This document shows positions 17,826 to 31,400 of a DNA stretch of 64,000 nt, piece by piece. The notes under the pieces were generated by a model. That model was not told the origin of the DNA. It saw only the letters and a list, made by a program, of their open reading frames with translations, and did no database searches. Positions within the stretch are counted from its first letter, which is position 1. Every line of letters starts with the position of its first letter. The stretch is taken from contig NZ_CP059556.1 of the NCBI RefSeq assembly GCF_024734405.1, positions 4,898,001-4,962,000 of the forward strand. Direction: 5' to 3'. Made by a program: the position numbers and the translations under genes. This DNA is from Saccharopolyspora gregorii. GTDB taxonomy: Bacteria > Actinomycetota > Actinomycetes > Mycobacteriales > Pseudonocardiaceae.

Positions 17826-19430
17826 TCACGGGTTCTTGAACTCGACGTTCGCCCGCGTGAACGGGACCTCTTTTTGCAGCATGGCCTGCGGGCGTACGAA
17901 GTCCTTGAGGAGCACCCGAACTAGATCGTCACCCGACATGCCGATCAGGACCTCGGCGACATCGGGGAGTTGGCGCTGCAAGCGGGCGACCTCGACGACG
18001 CAGCGCTGGGCCAACCCCGGGATGGCATCGGCGCCGACCAGGATGTTCGCGCCGAGTGGTTCCCGGTAGTCCCTCGTGCGCTGGTCGCCATGGTATCGGT
18101 TCACGCTGCGGAGATGTTCGTCCAGGTCTTCCCGGTAGATGCGCGCCTTGCGCGAGTAACGCCGGACGTCGGCCAAAGATTTGCGGCGAACTTCCGTCAA
18201 TTCGGCGAGACGTTTCGAATCGATTTTCGAAATCTCCGCTTGCAGGTCCTCCTCCGCGACCCGGAGCTTCCGCATGCACTGGATCACAGAATCCAGGTTG
18301 TCGCGATCCCTCCCGTTGAGCAGCACGCGTACCGCTTCAGCCAGAACGGCCACCGACTTGATGCGGGGTTCCACCTTGCCGTAGATCCCCATGATGTCGT
18401 ACACGGATTTCTTCAACTTTCCCGCCGGGGACTTCGCCGGCACCGAGTCGAAGTGGTCGTACCTCCCCAATCTACCCAGCTGCTTCCACAGGTCCTGGTG
18501 AGGTTTACGAGAATAAGAGAGGATCCCGCCCTCATCGTCGGCACGGATAGTCGGAAATTCCTGGTCGTTGAAATCGTTCAGCATTAACCACCCGTCGCCC
18601 TCTTCGAGCTTGTTGATCGGGAGCGTGACGCGAGCGGGGTCATCCCCACCGAAGCGACTGTTCCGAAAACCGTCGCCGGCCGGTTCGATGTAGAAAAACA
18701 CGAACCCGTGGTTGGCCAATGCTACCTTGTCCCCGTCGTCGGTGTTGCCCCCCAGCGAGGTGCCCTCGTTCTCCAGCATCGCCATGGACTTGAGGACGCT
18801 GCTGGCGCCAGAAGCGCCCTGCGGGCCGAGGGTCCGCCTGAGACGATCGGCTGGCGAATAGTGCCGCAACACGCATTCCCGCAAGCTCGCCTCAAGCTTC
18901 CGCCGCATGCCGGCGATCCACGATTCCGCCGCGTCACCGGAATTCCCCTCGCCCACCTGCGACACCGCAGCCGAATCCCGCTGTGCGGCCGCGGCAACGT
19001 TAGTTTCGAGGCCCAAGGACATCAGGTTCTTTGCGGAAATATCCTTGAAGTGGCCGAGATAGGATCCACGGAACGGCCCCTTCTTCACGAACGGCTCTCT
19101 CCATACGGCACCAAAATGGTGCATCAGGAAGTAACCGTAGTTATTCCACTTCTCACGATTGATTTCGAGTTCCGCCTCGAGCGACTCGCGATTCGCACGC
19201 AGCCATCCCTCATTCTTGACGCACCACTGATCGACATCCTCCCTCGACGCCCTCAGATCGTTGATCTTCTGGAAGACCTCCATTGTTTTGATCGACTCGC
19301 TGAGGATCAGATCCGGCCGACTACCGCCCTGCAAATCGTCTCGCTCAAGGGCCTTCCGATGCTTGGCGGCCTCCTGGTCGTACTCAGCCCTGCGATGCTC
19401 GAGCTCCTGCAGGACGACTTGCAGCTCAGG
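17826..19430 (-). other. Giant protein: unassigned C-terminal domain after an acidic linker
   Basis: Residues about 10413-10946. An Asp/Ser-rich stretch (19430-19690) precedes it. It is mixed helical, with coiled-coil-like starts (VVLQELEHRRAEYDQ) and a distinctive VALANHGFVFFYIEP block. In polymorphic toxins the extreme C-terminus normally carries the payload, so a toxin activity is expected. No family recognised. Confidence 0.4.
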
Positions 19431-22400
19431 CGGTGCGCCGTGCTCCCGATCAACATCGTCGTCAGAATCGGATCGGAGGTCTTCGGAATCATCGAGCGCT
19501 GCGAGCAGCTCATTTACGTCGGAATCGGAATCGAGATCTACATCCACATCGGACTCGGACGTGGCTCCGCGTCCCGCCAACAGGGGACCCGGCGAGTCCC
19601 CGCTCGATTCCGGCGAACCCCCGTAAGCGAGATCCATATCGACATCGGACTCGTCGTCCCCCTGCAGGGGGGCGCCGGTGTCGGCGGTGCCCCGCCCGAC
19701 ATCAGGCACCGTCACGGGCTCCCCGCCCAGGAACGCCTGCCCGCCCCGCCCGGAGGGGCCGGTGGGGGCGGGCAGATCCGCGGTCTCCCACGGCGTCGGC
19801 GACAGCTCCAGCACCTCGCCGGAGGTCACCGGAGCGACCCACACCTCCAGCGGGTCCGTGTCGAGATCCGCGAACCACCCGATCTGATCGTCCAGGAACA
19901 CCGCCTGACCACCGATGTTCTTGACCCGGAAGAAGTGGCCCTCGCCATCGCCCTGATCCCGGTACACCACCGCCTGCGACCCCTCGGGCCGTCCCTTGAC
20001 GTGGCCCTCCGCGCCGAAATACCCGTCCCGCTGCTTCGAGAACCGCAACCCCGTCTCGGCCTCCACCTCGTGCCGGTACTTCGGACCGCTCGGCTGCGCC
20101 TTGAGCTTGCCCGCCCGCTCCGGATGGTTGTCCGCGTTCACCCCTCGTGCCGTGGCCTCCATGCAGTTGGTGCGATGCCCCGGAACGCCCTTGAGGTAGT
20201 TGTCCCGATTCGCGTTGCCCAGGTTCGGAACGTGCTGGCTCAGGAACTCCGCACCAGTCGCGGGATCACTGGCGAACGTCTTCGCCGACACCACACCGGT
20301 CCGCGGAGGCAACGGTCGGGCACGTCCGCCGGCGGACTCGGTCAACGTCCCCGCCAAGTCCACACCGCCCCTGCCGAACCGAACGGCCGACTCCAAAGCC
20401 TGAAGGCCGCTACCCGCTTCGCGATTGACGGCAGCCGCACCACCCCGCGGCTGCGACTCCATCGAGGACGGGGGCGCGGTCCTGAACTCCCCACCATCAC
20501 GCACGAGGAGACCACCGGACCCGGTATCCACCGTCACGACCCCGGTCGCGAAATGTATGCGCAGGTCAGGCCGGCCTAAGAGTTCCCGAATCCGCTCGAC
20601 GAAGTCGTACGCCGCATGACCAGGGGCGAAATTCCTGCCGATTCGGCAGCTCAGCATCACCAGCGCACTCTTCGGATTCTCGGCGAGCGCGCGCCGGAAC
20701 GCCGGTTTCGCGAACAACGTGTCGGCCATGGTCTTGCCGTCGACTTTGAGCAAACGCTCCGGAATCAACTGCCCATTGCTGAGCCCGATGGTGAAGTCCG
20801 AATCACTGCCATGCGCGTCAACGTAGATCGGCGGAGATTCCGGAATATCATCAGCGTACGGCGTCGGCTCCGATGTGATGCTCCCGTCCGGCCACTGCCG
20901 CTTGTACGTCTGCTGGGAAGCGGCAGTGATCCTCCTGTTCCAGATCGTCATACCGATCAGGTCGAAGTTGTCCCGGATGGCGAACAGGAGCGAGCTCTTC
21001 TCCAGCGGGTTCGACAAGTAATTGATCAGCGCCCGACTCGCCGAATAGGGAACCCATTCGTGCCCATCCCACCCCATGAGCATTTCTTCCTGCTCAGGAG
21101 CCGACGGGAACGACTCCTCCACCTCGGGACCGATGACAATGGCCGGTATCCCCGCACCGGACGCACCACCCCGCCCAGTGGGCTGCGCCCGCAACTCGGC
21201 TCCGCGCTCCGCCGCGGGACGGATCTCCCGCTGCGCCGGGGTTTCGGTGAGCTCGGCGGGCACGAAGTCCTCCACCCCGATTGCGGCTCGCCCGGCGTGT
21301 GCTCCGACCAGCAATTCCGGATCCAGCTTCGGGCCGGTGAACTCCCGCAGCACCGACTTGACCATCGGCACCATCGGCAGGATTCCCACCACGTTCTCCG
21401 GCCTGGCATCGGGCATCGTCGCGCGGTCACCGTCCAAGAACACGACCACCCCGTCCGGCGAGCACGCCGCGACAACGCCGTGCAGCATGCCCGCGGAACC
21501 GCGCAAGAACACCGGTGCCTTCACGTTCGGCAGCTGCAGCATGTGCGTGATCACCTCGTCGAACGAGGCTTCAACCGCTTCCGGCGGATGATCCTGCAAC
21601 TGCTGGAGCTCGTTGATGCTGGCCTGCACGCCCTCCCACGCGTCGTCCAGCGCCATGACTTCCCGCTGCCGCTCGTCCGCGGGCAACTCCATGATTCTCC
21701 GCTGCTGCGCCTGCGACAGGCCGAAGCCCTGTCTCAGCAGTTCGTGGTTCCGCGCCCGCAGCGCGTCGATGCGGTCTTGGACGGGCAAGGTGCGAGCCCG
21801 CTCATGCCTCCCGAGTTTCCCGGCGTAGAGCTGCGCCTCCAACTCCGCGAGAGACCGGTGGAGGAGCAGCTCCAGAACCCGCTGCTGCAAGTGCCCGACG
21901 GTCATCGGGCCGCCCGCGTCCACAGCCACCGTCACATCACCGGCCAGCGTCAGCATCGTCGCGACCAACGACGCTCCGCACCTGTTCGCCCGCCGGCCTC
22001 TCGGATTGATCCCGAGCAGGTTCGGGAAGGTCGCTCTGAAGAACGCGTCAGCGTCCGCCGTGCTGTGGAAGCTCGAAGCCGTGAGCGCGGAGTTGGCCAC
22101 CTTGGGACGCCGGAACGTCACGCCCCCGCTTCCCGGCGGAGGGGCGGAAAGCTCGCCGTACCCCGGCGGCCGGGCATAGGGCGGCGCGACGAGTTCGTCC
22201 AGCGCCTCGTCGGCCGGACCCGGCTCCTCGACCGGACCCGGTTCACCGGCCGGACCGGACGCGTCCGGAACCGAGCGCCCCAGGAAACGCCCGAAGGTCC
22301 CTCGCCGCACCGATCGCAAACCCCCGACGGCCGAACCCGAGGCACCGGCCGATCCCGGCCCGCTCGGGACCGAGCGCCCCAACAATCGCGAGACCAGCGC

Positions 22401-25400
22401 TGAACGGGTTGACCGCGAATCGTTCTCGCCATCGCGCGAGCCGCTCCCGCCGTCCACGGGGTACTTCTGCATCCCGATCAGCAGCTTCGAGTCCAGCGGC
22501 TCGCCCACGATCGGCACCGCGCCCGTCCCCGGCAGCGGCACGTATCCGACCACATCAACGGAATCGACCATCACCCCGCGCTGGGGATCCGCGAATCGGC
22601 CGTCGGCACCAGGTTCCCCCAGCACCGCGTGCAACATTCCGTCCTGGCCGTTGAGCAGCACCACGCCCAGCGCCCCCGCGCGCTGCCCCTCGATGTGCTC
22701 GGCCACCTGCTCGTGCGTCGCCGCCACCGGCCACGCACCCACGCGTGCCGCCAGCCGGCCCACGGTTTCCGCGCCACCCGGCGGCGCGACGACCAGCTCA
22801 CCGCGAACGCGCGTCTGCCACGCCGCCAAGACCGACGGCACGCAATTCTCCCGGCGACCCCGCTCGCCACGCGCATACCGCTGCGCGTTCACACCCACGA
22901 ACTCCGGATAGCGAGCCAAGAACTCCGGGCCACCCGCGACCGAATCCCGACCGGCCGAACCGGAGTCGAAGTCCTCCGGCTCGGAACTCTCGACGCCCTC
23001 CGAATCAGAGCTCGAATCCTCCAGCAACGGCCGCTGCCGACGAGGTGACTCGTCGCTCGACCCCTCCGACCCGGAACTCTCGTCCCGCAGCAAGGGCCGC
23101 CGGTGCGCCCCGGATTCGCGCGACGAGTCCGGGTTCGGCACCCGGGGACGCGACGAGTCGTCGGTCGAGTTCCGCGGCTCAGCTGGGAAGAGCCGGGCGT
23201 AGGCACCGCGCACGGCCCTCGGTTCGGCGAACAGCTCCGCCAGCTCGGCGTAGTCGCGCCGGACTCGCGGGGAATACGCGAAGAGCCGGTCTTCGGACGT
23301 GGTGGCCCGCTCGCCGTCCGCGTCGGTCTCGAAGTCCCCCTCGTCGCGCTCCGCCTGGTGCAACTGGTGCCACTCCACGAACACCCGCCGCACGTCCCGC
23401 ACCGCATCGTCCGAGAGCCGACCCCGGGCCCCGTCCCGGCCGGTCAACCGCAACGCCGTCCGCGCGACGAACTCGAAGACCGAATCCGCACGGGTCGCCC
23501 CCGCGCTGAACTGCCCGAACGGATCGGACTCCACCAGCGTCCGGGCCACGTCCAGATCTCCCTCGGCGAAAAGGCCGCCGTAGCGCCCGACGAGGTCGGC
23601 CGCCACCGCGTTGCGCGGGACCACGTCGAGCCGCCGCTGGTGCGCCGCGGCTTCGTTCGCGATGAGCTCTCGCTCCTCGGCGTGATCCGGCGGTATGCCG
23701 TCGGCGTAGTTCTCCTGGGGCGGGAATTCGTCCTCGTACTGCTCGTACCGGGCGACCTGCTGCCGTTGCGCGCCGTCGGATCCGAGGCCGCGGAACAGGA
23801 TCGCCTTGACCACCGCGTCCACCGGGATCACCCGGCCGGAGTCCGACTCCGCCCCCGCCAGCTCCTGGTACCGCCCCAAAGCGCGCCGCACCCGCTCCCG
23901 ATGGGCGCTCGCCTGCTCGCCGCCGAAGTGCGGCCCGTCCCGGTGCAGGAACTCCGGAAGGTGCTCGCCGACCGTCGCGACGATTCGATCCGGGCCCATC
24001 CGGTCGCGCCACCGCGCGGTGATCGCCGCACCGGCCCTCCGTTGCCGGGCACGCTGCTCCGGCAACTCTTCCCGGAAGGCGGCGAACTCGTTGTCCGCGC
24101 CCTTCGCCGTGATGCCCAGATCACCCAGCATCCGGCCGTGATCCTCCGCCAGGGCCACCACGATCTCGGCCTGATCGGCCCACGGTCGCACCGTGCGTTC
24201 CATGAAATCGTCCAGGACGCACGGGCGCTCCGACGCGGTCTGGTGGTGCCCGGCGCAGTCCTCCACCTGGTTTTCGCCGAACCCGTGCTCGCCGAGGAAG
24301 TCCCGCAGCTCCTCGGTCCGCTGGTCGATCGGCACGAGCGAGTCGCCCCCGCGCAGCTCGACCGCCGCGTTCCGCCGCGACGGCGACACCAGTTCCAGCC
24401 AGGTCGAATAGTGCTGCCGCAGGCCGCGCGCGATCCGGCGAGATTGCCAGGTCGAACCGGCCTCGATCTCGTCCAAAGTCGGCCAGGCCCGCCAGTTCGG
24501 GCTGAGCTCCCGGTCCGTGCGCGGCACGCCGAGCCGGTCCCGCAAGCCGTCCACGTGCTCGACTGAACCCGCCCAGTCCCCGCGCAGCAGCCCTTCCTGC
24601 CCCATGCCCGAGGTGTAGGTGACCATCGAACCCGGCACGAGCTCGCCGACGAGCTCGGGCAGCGATTCCCGCGCAACGGTGAACAGGTTCGGGCCCGCCT
24701 TCGGCCACACGTTCACCGTCCGCCCGTCGTGCTGGTGCGGGAACTGCTCCCGCGCCGCCGCGTCCAGGCTCAGCTTCCGGACGAATTCCAGGGACGCCAG
24801 GTACGACCGGATCACCGGCGGATTCGCCGCACGCCACGGCTGCACCTCCGCCAGCACGTCCTCGGCAGCCGACAGCAACTGCACCGCCGAGAGCGGACGC
24901 CCCGCGATCACCGACAGCGGACGGCCCGCCTGCGAACTCAGCACGGTGATCTTCCCGTTCACCGGATCCTGCTGCACATCGCCCAGCGAAGCCGCGCTCG
25001 GCTCCCCGCTCAGGACGTCCAGCTGCGGCAACTGCACCGCCGAGACCACCGTGTACAACCGCACGTGCGGCACCCCGCCGACGACCTCCACCTCGAACTC
25101 ACCGCGATGCACCACCGGAGGAAGCGGACGGTCCCCTCCCGGCTCCGGCTCGGAGAGCAGGCCGGGCCGGCTGGGGCCGGGATAGGAAGCCCCGGCCACC
25201 CCCAACGCGGAGCCCGGCACCTGCCCCCGCGACACCACCGGAGCCGACGACGACGGCGGCGGCGCGGCAGCCGGGCGCGGCCGGTAGGCCGGATTCGGGA
25301 AGTACTCGATCCGGCCCCCGTCGTACCGCACCTCGCAGCCCCGGATGAACTCCGGGCGGACGCCCCCGGGGAAGACCACCTCCTGCTGCTTGGGCAGCGC

Positions 25401-28400
25401 ATACCGGTTCAGCGACGACACCAGGTCGATCCCGCCGGGAGCGTCGATCTCGAACACCTGGATGTGGTCGGCTTCTCGCTGGTTCGCGCCGAAGCTGTCG
25501 TTCCACCGATGATCGCCCCAGCCGACCGCGAAGTCCTTGCTCCGGCTGGAAGCGACGAAAGACGTCCGCTGGTCGATCGTCATCTGGTACTCGTCCAGCG
25601 AGGACGGCGACACCGACTCTTCCCACGGGACCAGGCCGACCCGGAAGACCGTTTCCCTGTCCCGGCTGTCCTCCCGGTGGAGCACCTCGTCGTCCACGCG
25701 CCACATGAGCCCGCCCGGACCAGCGGAGAGCTCGATCAACCGCAACTCCGACGAGTCCACTGCCCGCACCGCCGCGTCGAGCGCGTTCGCGGGCCGGATC
25801 GCCGAAACCCGGCGCGTCGGCGAGTCGTATTCGGCCTGATCGCTGCCGAAGAGCAGGTCCTTCTCCCGAATGCCGGCCTTCTTCGCGAGGAACCTCTCCA
25901 GCGGAGTGGACACCTGCTCGAAATCGGATTCGTAGGCCCCCTCCAGGTTGACCAACCCGTTGTAGAGCTGAGCCAGCGATTCGTACCGCTCACGGTCGAT
26001 CGGCTGCCCGGGAGTCGCCTCCGCCCGCCAGGCGTACAGCTCGGTGAACAGGCGCCGGAAACCGCGCTGGACGCGCAGGTGCGCTCCGCGATGTTCGGTG
26101 TCGGCACCGAGATCGCCGAGCGTGTCCCCCATCAGGTCGAGCCTCGACTTCGCCCTCATGGCGTGGTTCAGCACGTCATCGATCAGCCGGTTGAGGCTTC
26201 TCCTCGTGGGCTGGCTCGGGTGATCCGGCCCATGGCTGATCTTCGGGACCACGCGGATGCCGCGCCGCCCCAGTTCGAGTTCCCTCTTCAGGGTTTCAAC
26301 GCGGTTCTCCAACACGTAGGGCTCGCGAAGGGACTTCTCCCTGCCGTGCTCGGCGTTCCACCTCTTGAGCAGGTCCGCGCCGCTGTCGAGGAGGCCACGC
26401 CATTCCCGCTCGCTCCCCCTGCGGTCCAGTCCGTCCGCACCGCGCCAGACGTGGGTGCTGTCCGGTTCGCGGACGGCGAGGTAGTCGTTGATCTCGGCGA
26501 GGATCCGCTGCAAGCGGCGTTCGTTGAACTGGGTGACGGGGTCGTCGGCTGAGCTCGGTTCGGGGGCGTGCTGGCCGGTGGGCTCGTGGTCGGGCCCCCG
26601 ATAGGACGTCGGGGAAGCCAGCGCACCCGAGACCACCCGGCCGATCCGGCTCAGGTGCCGCGACCGGATGTGCGGGACCACCGTCAGGTCGTGGGCGGCG
26701 ACCCCGCCCATCACGTTCGTTCCCGCGTTCTGGACGTGCCGCACCGCACCGCCCCACGCGGCCAGGTGCCGTGCCACCGGGCGCTTGGACTCCCGGATGT
26801 GCTCGAGCAGGTCCTCCGGCAGCTTCCGCTCGCCCTCGTGCTCGTCGCGCAAACCGAGCCGGTGCAACACCTCGTGCCCGTAGGTCAGCGGGGACTTGCC
26901 CACCGGGAAGCGGTCGTCCAGCGCCCGCAACCCCGGCGGGGTCACCTCCATCCGGCGGTGCGCCGAGTCGTGCTCGGCGCGCTCGACCCGCACCAGCAGC
27001 CGCTCCCCGGCCAGATCCCCGCCCTCCGGGAAGGACAACCCCTGACTGTTGACCAGGTAGTTCACCCCGAACACCGTCGACCGCCACACCGCGTCGACCT
27101 GCTCATCGGTGACACCCCGGACCGGGTCCAGGTCGAGGCGCAGCGTGCCCTCCACGATCCGCTCACCGCCCACCTCGAAACGACGCGCGTCGAAGTACGC
27201 GCGGGTCCCGCCGCGATCTTCGGCCGGCAACGGCAACGTCAGATCGACGTCCACCGTGGTCACCGACGCCCGCTCGCGCGCCGCGTCGTACTCCGCCAGG
27301 TCGAGTCCCGCACTGCGCGCCGGATGCTCCTCCCGCAACCGCGGATCCGGGTGCATCGGCCAAGTTCCCGCCACGACCCCGGCGATGTCCGTGAGCTGCT
27401 CAAGACCGATCGCGTCCGCGCCGTCCTCGACCGGCTTCGCACCGAGCCGCCGCAACACGCCGTCCAGCAGCTCATCGCCGGTGCTCTCCAGCGACCACCG
27501 GTCGTCGGACGCCGGACCGTCGACGACGGTGAACCCGGCGTGCGCCGCACCATCCGTCCGATCGTCGCGCTGCAGGTCCAGCACGAAGCGCGCACCGCCG
27601 AAAGCACCCTCCGGGAACACCCGCCCGACGTCGTTGACCCGCCGTTCGGCCGCCTCCAGCAGCGACCGGTACATCGCGTCCACCCGCTCCGCAGACACCC
27701 CAGCGCCAGGGCGCAACCCCAACCGCACCGTCGCGGACAGGAACCGCTCCCCACCCGAGACGAACCGGCGCGCCTCGAACATGGGGCTCAGCCCGTCCGC
27801 CGACACCGGATGCGGCTTCGCCGACCGCCATTCCGGATCCTCCGGCGACGGCCGCACATCCGGAACCACCCGATCGCCGAGCCCGGCCGCCGAGTCCCGC
27901 ACCGACGGCACCTGCGGACCGGACACATGCTCGGCCGCAGTCGGCGTGGCACCTCGCGAGAGCCCCCCGCCGACGAACGGGTCCTCCTGGGCCTCTTCCC
28001 CAGCACGATCGAGCGGGGGCTGGACACCACGCCGGACGGCGGCGTCGAAATGCTCCGAGAGCACCCGGTTCTCCGCCTCGTCGTCCAGGTGGGAGCCGTC
28101 GTCTCCGGTCAGCGACCGGATCAAGTCCTCGCGAACGGCGTGCCTGGCGAACGGGCCGCCACCCGCCGCCCGGTCGAGCTCGCGCGCCACCGCCAGCTCG
28201 TGCTCGTCCAGGTTCCGGTCGGGCGCCAGGCCGTACAACCGCCGCACCCGGTCCTGCTCGGCCACGTCGGCCTCGCCCGGCTCCCCGAGCTCCTTGCCCA
28301 ACTCGACGGCCAGCTCCGGGCGCGCGGATCGCAGGTCCGCGGCCAGCTGTTCGGCCTCGGCACGAGTGAGGCTCGGCTGAGTGCCCTCATGGGCGCTGAT

Positions 28401-31400
28401 GCGTCCCCAATTGATCACGACCTTCTCCGCGAAGGACAGATCCAACGGGCCGTGGATCTGCGCTTCCAGGTAGTCGTGGGTGCTCGGCCCCGAGGCACCC
28501 GCCAGCTCGGGGTCGTAGCGGAAATCGGTGGCCTCGGCCACGAGGTGCCGGACCAACTGCTCGTCGCCGTAAGCGAGCAACGTGTACAGGTGCTCTTTGT
28601 CGGTGTACTTGACCGCGTTCGCGTTCGCATCGTCGCTGAGCGCGAGACCGGTGTCTCCGGGCGTGAACGTGGTGCGAGCACGGACGTCGTCGTTCCAGTG
28701 CAGCACGACCGTGCCCCACTGGACGGCGGTGCCTTCAGTCCGGTTCGGCGGAATCACCGCGCCGTAGCGCGGCATCTCCGACGGATCCGCGGCCGTCGTG
28801 CCGTCGCCCTGCTGGAAAGCGGAGGAGTAGCCGAACCACCATTCCACGTTGGCGCGATGACTCGCGGCGGCGCCCTCCAGAACGCCCCTCTCCCACCCGT
28901 TCTGGACCGGCTGTCCTTCGGCGAGCAACCGCATCAGCGGGGCGGGCCCACCGTTGCCGTCGGACGCAAGCGCGTGCGGGAACAAGTTCTGGGCGATGGG
29001 CCAGGACTTGAGCTTCTCGTGCGCGGCAGCGGCGATCTCGGCGCGTGCTTGTTCGCTGTCCGGGTAGGACGCGCCGAACCGCTGGTTGAGCCGGCGGATG
29101 CGGGCGATGGCCCTGCCGCGATCGCGCTGGTGGAATTGCGCACCGCGCAGCTCGGCGGCCATCAGCGCCCACGACTGCGCCGGGGTGAGCCGGTCCCAGC
29201 CCTGCCGGTAGTTCGGCGATTCGGGGTCGCGCGCCTGCGCGAGCCGCGCCACTTCCGCGCCGTCGGGCACCATCCAGCGGTTCTCGTTCTCCGGGTCCCC
29301 GAGGTCGTCCAGGTCCCGGCTGCGCATGCCGAGCGGGAGCGTGCGCCCCTCGTCGAAGCGGACTTCGATCTCGCGGTCGCTCAGCGGCGATCCGCCCGGC
29401 TCACCTTCCGCACCGGGGCCAGCGGATCCGGAACGCTCGTCCCGCGACTGCGGTTCCGCCTCCGGCGTGGAACCTCGTGCGAGGTCCCCTTCGACCACCG
29501 GGTCGCTCGCTTCATCCGGCATCGGCGGGCTTTGGGCCTGCAACGGCCCGCTCTGGTCTTCCCCGTCGGAGCCCGGAATCTCGAAACCGAGGTCGACGAG
29601 CCCCTGCCGATCGACGAGGAGGGGAATGGGATTGTCCCTGCCGGTGCTGATCGGGTGTTCCCACCCCGGCCGGTTGCCCCCGCCCCGGTAGCTCGGTTCG
29701 AGCCGCCACCTGGGAACCGCCGAGACCAGGTACATCGTCCGGTGCTCGGTGTCCGCGGCCTCGATCTTCGCGGACAACGCCGTGGACTGCTTCCGGTTCC
29801 GCTGACCGAGGGGCCTCTCGAAGTCGGCGACCTGCTGGACGGGCCTGAAGTTCGAGTTCTGGATGTTGGGCTCGCGGAACTGGAGCGTGAAGGTGGGCCC
29901 CCAGTCGAGGCCTTGGTCGGCCGCCCACTTCACGAGCCGTTCCTCGACCTCGCTCGGCTTCAGCGAACCGTCCAGCACCTGGTGCAGCTTGCGCTGCGTC
30001 AGTCCCGCCTTGATCACCACTCGAGCGAGGGGGCCGCTGGTCAGCTCGGCCCGGTAGCCGGCCTCGGCCATTCCCGCGGCCAAGTTGGTGCGCAGCTTGT
30101 CGACGTGCACCTCGGTCAGCAGGGAGTAGGCGTCGCCGGGGCGGAGCCGGGGACGGCCCTCGTCGCTCCCGAGGATGAGGTTCTTCACGGCCGCGCGGAG
30201 CTTCGGCGCGTCGAAGCGACCGACGTGCACGACAGCGTTCGCCGAGAACCCGAGCGGCAGTCCCCGTTGCCGTTGATCGTGCCGAAGGGACCAGGTCTGC
30301 TCCGCGAGCGGTTCCGGGGCCGGGGAACCGGGCGTGACGGTCTCCTCGACCGGCACCGTCGAACGGATCGCGTCGGGCACGGTGAAGCTGCCCGACCACG
30401 GCTCGCTCAGCACCGGGGAAGTCAGCGTGGATATCCAGTCCGGCAGGAGCTTGCGGTAAGCGCCCGGTGACGCGTAGGGGTACACGTCGATCTCGACGTC
30501 CAAGTCGTGGACGAACTGGTGGCTCGGTCCCTCCAGCCCGGCGAGTGCACCGGTGGTGTGCTCGCGCACGTGCTCCGGCTGGGTCACCGTGTTGTAGGTG
30601 ATCGCGCCGCCAGGGGCGATCAGTGCCGCCGGAACCCCGGTCTCCGCCGGGTAGGCGATGACGGCCGCGGTGAGCTTGCCCAGGAAGCCTCGCGTGTCGT
30701 ACCGACGCGTCTGGTGGGTGAGCTCGTGCCCCGAGGAACGCTCGGGCGCGCCGGGGTCCGACGGTCGTCCGATCGTCTGGTGGTAGCGGCCTCCCCGCGG
30801 GGTGCCGTGCACCACCACGAGCTGCTCGACCCGGCCGAAGGCCTGGTCGGTGACCACCAGCAGCGGCCACCCCCCGTTGACGATCTCCCTCAGCACCGGG
30901 TCGCCCTTCAGCGAACCGAGCACCGGCCACACCGAGTCCCGCATCATGCGTTCGTTGAGCGAGTCGAACAGGCGCTGCGCCGCCGGCGGGGAGATCGACG
31001 TCTCCGCCGTGCGCAGCGCTCGCAGCACGGCGGACAACGTCTGGAACCGCGCGCTGGCCGACTGCCCGTTGACCCGCGACCGGCGGGCCAGCTGCCGGGC
31101 GATCCCCTCCGCCAGCTCGCCGCCCACTTTCAGGCGGTGCGCGCCGATGTCGCCCTTTCCACGCCCGACGTCGTCCGGGGGGCGGACCTCTGGGGACTCG
31201 TGCGGCGACTCGCCCCGGACCTCGTCCTCCTGCGGCTCCACTTCCCGGTCCGGCGCCGAAGACGGGGCCTCCGGCGCGCCGTCCGCCTGCGCGTCGCGCC
31301 CCCGGCGGTAGCGCTCGGCGTCCTCCGGCCGGAGCTTCGCGACGTCCTCCTCGGCGAGCGTGCCGACTTGGTCGATCACGCTGGCCGGAACCCACACCTT

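Noticed and set aside
26568-30470. Plus-strand ORF of 1,300 codons opposite the giant gene
   Set aside because: Same reason: antisense frame kept open by G/C third positions; no recognisable motif.
30714-30728. GHELTHQTRR as a second metallopeptidase site in the giant protein
   Set aside because: HExxH alone is common by chance in a protein this long; no third ligand or family context seen.
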